Shown: positions 7,003 to 8,133 of the stretch, one piece after another | Layout of the letters: each line of letters opens with the position of its first letter | Numbering within the stretch: the first letter of the stretch is position 1 | Source: JAEZKC01 sp046538945 | Lineage (GTDB): Bacteria > Fibrobacterota > Chitinivibrionia > Chitinivibrionales > Chitinispirillaceae | Direction: 5' to 3' | Assembly: GCA_046538945.1 (NCBI GenBank) | Contig: JBKHHW010000140.1 | Location: 1-8,133 of the forward strand | Length of the DNA stretch: 8,133 nucleotides | The notes under the pieces: model-generated | The model's database searches: none | What the model was told of the DNA's origin: nothing | What the model saw: the letters and a program-made list of their open reading frames with translations, nothing else | Program-made: the position numbers and the translations under genes

Positions 7003-7031
7003 AATATAAATAGCGGCTGGGACCTTAAGAA
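7003..7031 (-). promoter_or_regulatory. Candidate sigma-70-type promoter of the XPB-like/dnaE/plsC operon
   Basis: On the minus strand, TTCTTA (-35, at 7026-7031) and TATATT (-10, at 7003-7008) are separated by 17 bp. The -10 matches the consensus in five of six positions, the -35 in only three. Transcription would start near 6996, giving a leader of about 20 bases to the ATG at 6976 or about 70 to the one at 6925. The position is right for the operon, but the -35 is weak. Confidence 0.35.
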
Positions 7032-7090
7032 GAATTACAACACCGACTCTCCCACTGCTTTCATCAAAACGTTTCTACCCGTTTTCGATC

Positions 7091-7125
7091 AAAAAAGATA
7101 AGCTGCAGATATACCACCTGCAGCT
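7091..7125 (-). terminator. Intrinsic terminator of the FKBP gene
   Basis: An 8-bp perfect stem, AGCTGCAG (7101-7108) with CTGCAGCT (7118-7125), closes a 9-nt loop. On the minus strand it is followed, after TATC, by TTTTTT (7096-7091). It lies about 48 bp beyond the FKBP stop at 7173-7175 and before the operon promoter candidate, which separates the two leftward transcription units. The 4-nt gap between stem and T-run is slightly unusual. Confidence 0.65.
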
Positions 7126-7140
7126 CACAATAATGCCTGT

Positions 7141-7155
7141 TTAAGAACTTCTTAA
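7141..7155. repeat. 15-bp palindrome TTAAGAA-C-TTCTTAA
   Basis: Perfect 7-bp inverted repeats around a single central C, 18 bp beyond the FKBP stop codon. The half-site TTAAGAA recurs at 7025-7031, overlapping the -35 of the candidate operon promoter. It could be an operator for a small dimeric regulator, part of the 3' untranslated structure, or chance in A+T-rich DNA. Confidence 0.3.
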
Positions 7156-7172
7156 CTATCTACAGAAGCATA

Positions 7173-7946
7173 TTACTGCATTTTCAGCTGGGGCTTCTTG
7201 CCAGTTTGAGGTTTCTGGGATTTCTGCGCCTTTTCCTCATCCACGACCTCCAGAAGTTCGATTTCGAAAATCAGAGTCATATTGGGGCCGATGGCAGGAG
7301 GGAAACCTCTTTCGCCGTACGCAAGGTGAGATGGAACGAAAATCTTGTACTTTCCACCCTCTTTCATCAGCTGCAGCGCCTCAGTCCAGCCTTTGATCAC
7401 CCGTCCTAAAGGAAACGTTGCCGGCTCACCTCTCTTCACCGAGCTGTCGAAAACCGTTCCGTCAATCAGAGTACCGTGATAATGAACCTTCACCACATCA
7501 TCCTTGGTAGGGGTGGCGCCTGTACCCTCCTTGATGACCTGATACTGAAGACCGCTCTCGGTTTCCTTCACCCCGGGGATCTGCTTGTTGGCCTTGAGAA
7601 ACTCCTCACCCTCCTCATTGTTTTCCTGCTGATCCTTCTGCATTTTAGCAGCTTTGCTCTGCTGAAGCTTCTTTGTAAACTCAGCTCCCACCTTGGAAAG
7701 CACCGAATCGGAAAGCTGGGAAGGCTCACCGTCAAGAACCTCTTTAATGGCGGCAAAAAGGATATCTCTGTCGAAATCGGCATTCAGTTCCTTCAGGGAT
7801 TTTCCGATATCCCTTCCCACCATGTAGCTGACCTGGTTATCAAAACTGGAAAGATCGGCATTTTTCTGTTTTTTTGCATTGGCATCGCAGGAAACAAGCG
7901 CAAATACCATTATTGCGGATGTGGCAACCGCGGCAAAAACCTTCAT
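7173..7946 (-). CDS. FKBP-type peptidyl-prolyl cis-trans isomerase, lipoprotein (FkpA/Mip-like)
   Basis: A 257-residue exported prolyl isomerase and likely folding chaperone. The N-terminus MKVFAAVATSAIMVFALVSC is a lipoprotein signal with lipobox LVSC, lipid-modified Cys20 and Asp21 at +2. In enterobacteria Asp at +2 favours retention in the inner membrane; whether that holds here is unknown. Residues about 30-120 form the helical, charged FkpA/Mip-type dimerisation region with GRDIGKSL. The FKBP domain (about 132-234) keeps all the classic pocket residues: Y156, F166, D167, V183, I184, W187, Y210 and F227, so it should be active. A Lys/Gln-rich tail (237-257) follows. I chose the start at 7946 rather than the upstream in-frame ATG at 8021, because it begins the signal peptide and has a strong AAGGAG site six bases upstream. 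It is a separate unit from the dnaE operon, closed by the terminator at 7091-7125. Confidence 0.93.
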   Translation of the reverse strand: MKVFAAVATSAIMVFALVSCDANAKKQKNADLSSFDNQVSYMVGRDIGKSLKELNADFDRDILFAAIKEVLDGEPSQLSDSVLSKVGAEFTKKLQQSKAAKMQKDQQENNEEGEEFLKANKQIPGVKETESGLQYQVIKEGTGATPTKDDVVKVHYHGTLIDGTVFDSSVKRGEPATFPLGRVIKGWTEALQLMKEGGKYKIFVPSHLAYGERGFPPAIGPNMTLIFEIELLEVVDEEKAQKSQKPQTGKKPQLKMQ

Positions 7947-7952
7947 GAAAAA

Positions 7953-7958
7953 CTCCTT
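7953..7958 (-). promoter_or_regulatory. FKBP ribosome-binding site
   Basis: A perfect AAGGAG on the minus strand, six bases before the ATG at 7946. It decides the start in favour of the signal-peptide methionine over the longer frame that opens at 8021. Confidence 0.85.
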
Positions 7959-7977
7959 ATTGTTAATGAAAAAAGAA

Positions 7978-8133
7978 TTATCCCGGAATGAACATAGCCA
8001 AACCGACCCTAAATATAGCAAAAGCCAGATACTGGCGCAGAATAACCGGAAAGATCGGGTCCGTGATCAGAACTCCGCTCCGGAGTAGGTAATTATTGTC
8101 TTTGAAAACCGGATAGGTGAACTTTTCCGCGGC
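7978..8133 (-). CDS. Possible 3' end of an upstream leftward gene (51 codons, unidentified)
   Basis: One minus-strand frame is open from the right edge for 51 codons to a TAA at 7978-7980; the other two minus frames close within about 22 codons of the edge. Codon use resembles that of dnaE: CCG and CTG are favoured, and most of the first 32 codons end in G or C. The predicted end is hydrophobic (residues YLAFAIFRVGLAMF near the C-terminus) and I do not recognise it. If it is real, the gene ends 31 bp before the FKBP start and the two would form an operon. An open stretch of this length arises by chance roughly one time in ten, so this is tentative. Confidence 0.35.
   Translation of the reverse strand, partial: AAEKFTYPVFKDNNYLLRSGVLITDPIFPVILRQYLAFAIFRVGLAMFIPG

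Noticed and set aside
7947..8021. Longer FKBP frame starting at 8021
   Set aside because: The extra 25 residues would sit before a clear lipoprotein signal peptide, and the strong AAGGAG site supports 7946.
8012..8040. TATATT as a -10 element for the FKBP gene
   Set aside because: No acceptable -35 at 16-18 bp, and it lies inside the candidate coding fragment at the right edge.
8072..8086. ACTCCG-CTC-CGGAGT hairpin near the right edge
   Set aside because: A 6-bp stem with no T-run on either strand, and inside a possible coding sequence; not supportable as a terminator.

Overview
The window (about 8.1 kb, moderate G+C) looks like chromosomal DNA from a Gram-negative-type bacterium. The evidence is a lipoprotein-type periplasmic FKBP prolyl isomerase, a near-consensus sigma-54 promoter, and a DnaE1-class replicative polymerase. 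The phylum cannot be fixed from sequence reading alone. I see no rRNA, tRNA, CRISPR array, insertion sequence or prophage gene.

Layout, left to right. A HAD-IB family phosphohydrolase gene (2-685, + strand, 5' end at the window edge) faces a leftward cluster. The 230-bp convergent gap between them is not empty. It holds two small dyads, a very good sigma-54 (-24/-12) promoter at 790-806, and about 100 bp that fold into three successive perfect hairpins, the last an intrinsic terminator with a T-run. I read this as a candidate sigma-54-dependent small RNA gene. Its terminator also serves the leftward operon.

The leftward cluster (6976 to 916) has three tightly packed genes in transcription order. 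First is a 624-aa protein with an XPB/Ssl2 N-terminal-like (Helicase_C_3-type) region and a WYL-like C-terminus but no helicase motor. Second is dnaE, the DNA polymerase III alpha subunit, whose start overlaps the previous stop as ATGA. Third is plsC, a 1-acylglycerol-3-phosphate acyltransferase whose start lies inside the end of dnaE. Chromosome replication and phospholipid synthesis are therefore probably co-transcribed, and the uncharacterised first protein is probably made in step with DnaE.

To the right, a 196-bp gap carries a candidate promoter for the operon, a terminator for the next gene, and a short palindrome. Then comes a leftward gene for an FkpA/Mip-type FKBP lipoprotein (7173-7946). 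The right edge may hold the last 51 codons of another leftward gene, which would place the FKBP gene in an operon.

The most unusual items are the sigma-54 small RNA candidate and the motor-less XPB-like/WYL protein coupled to dnaE. DnaE itself keeps a full set of PHP-domain metal ligands, which suggests built-in proofreading.
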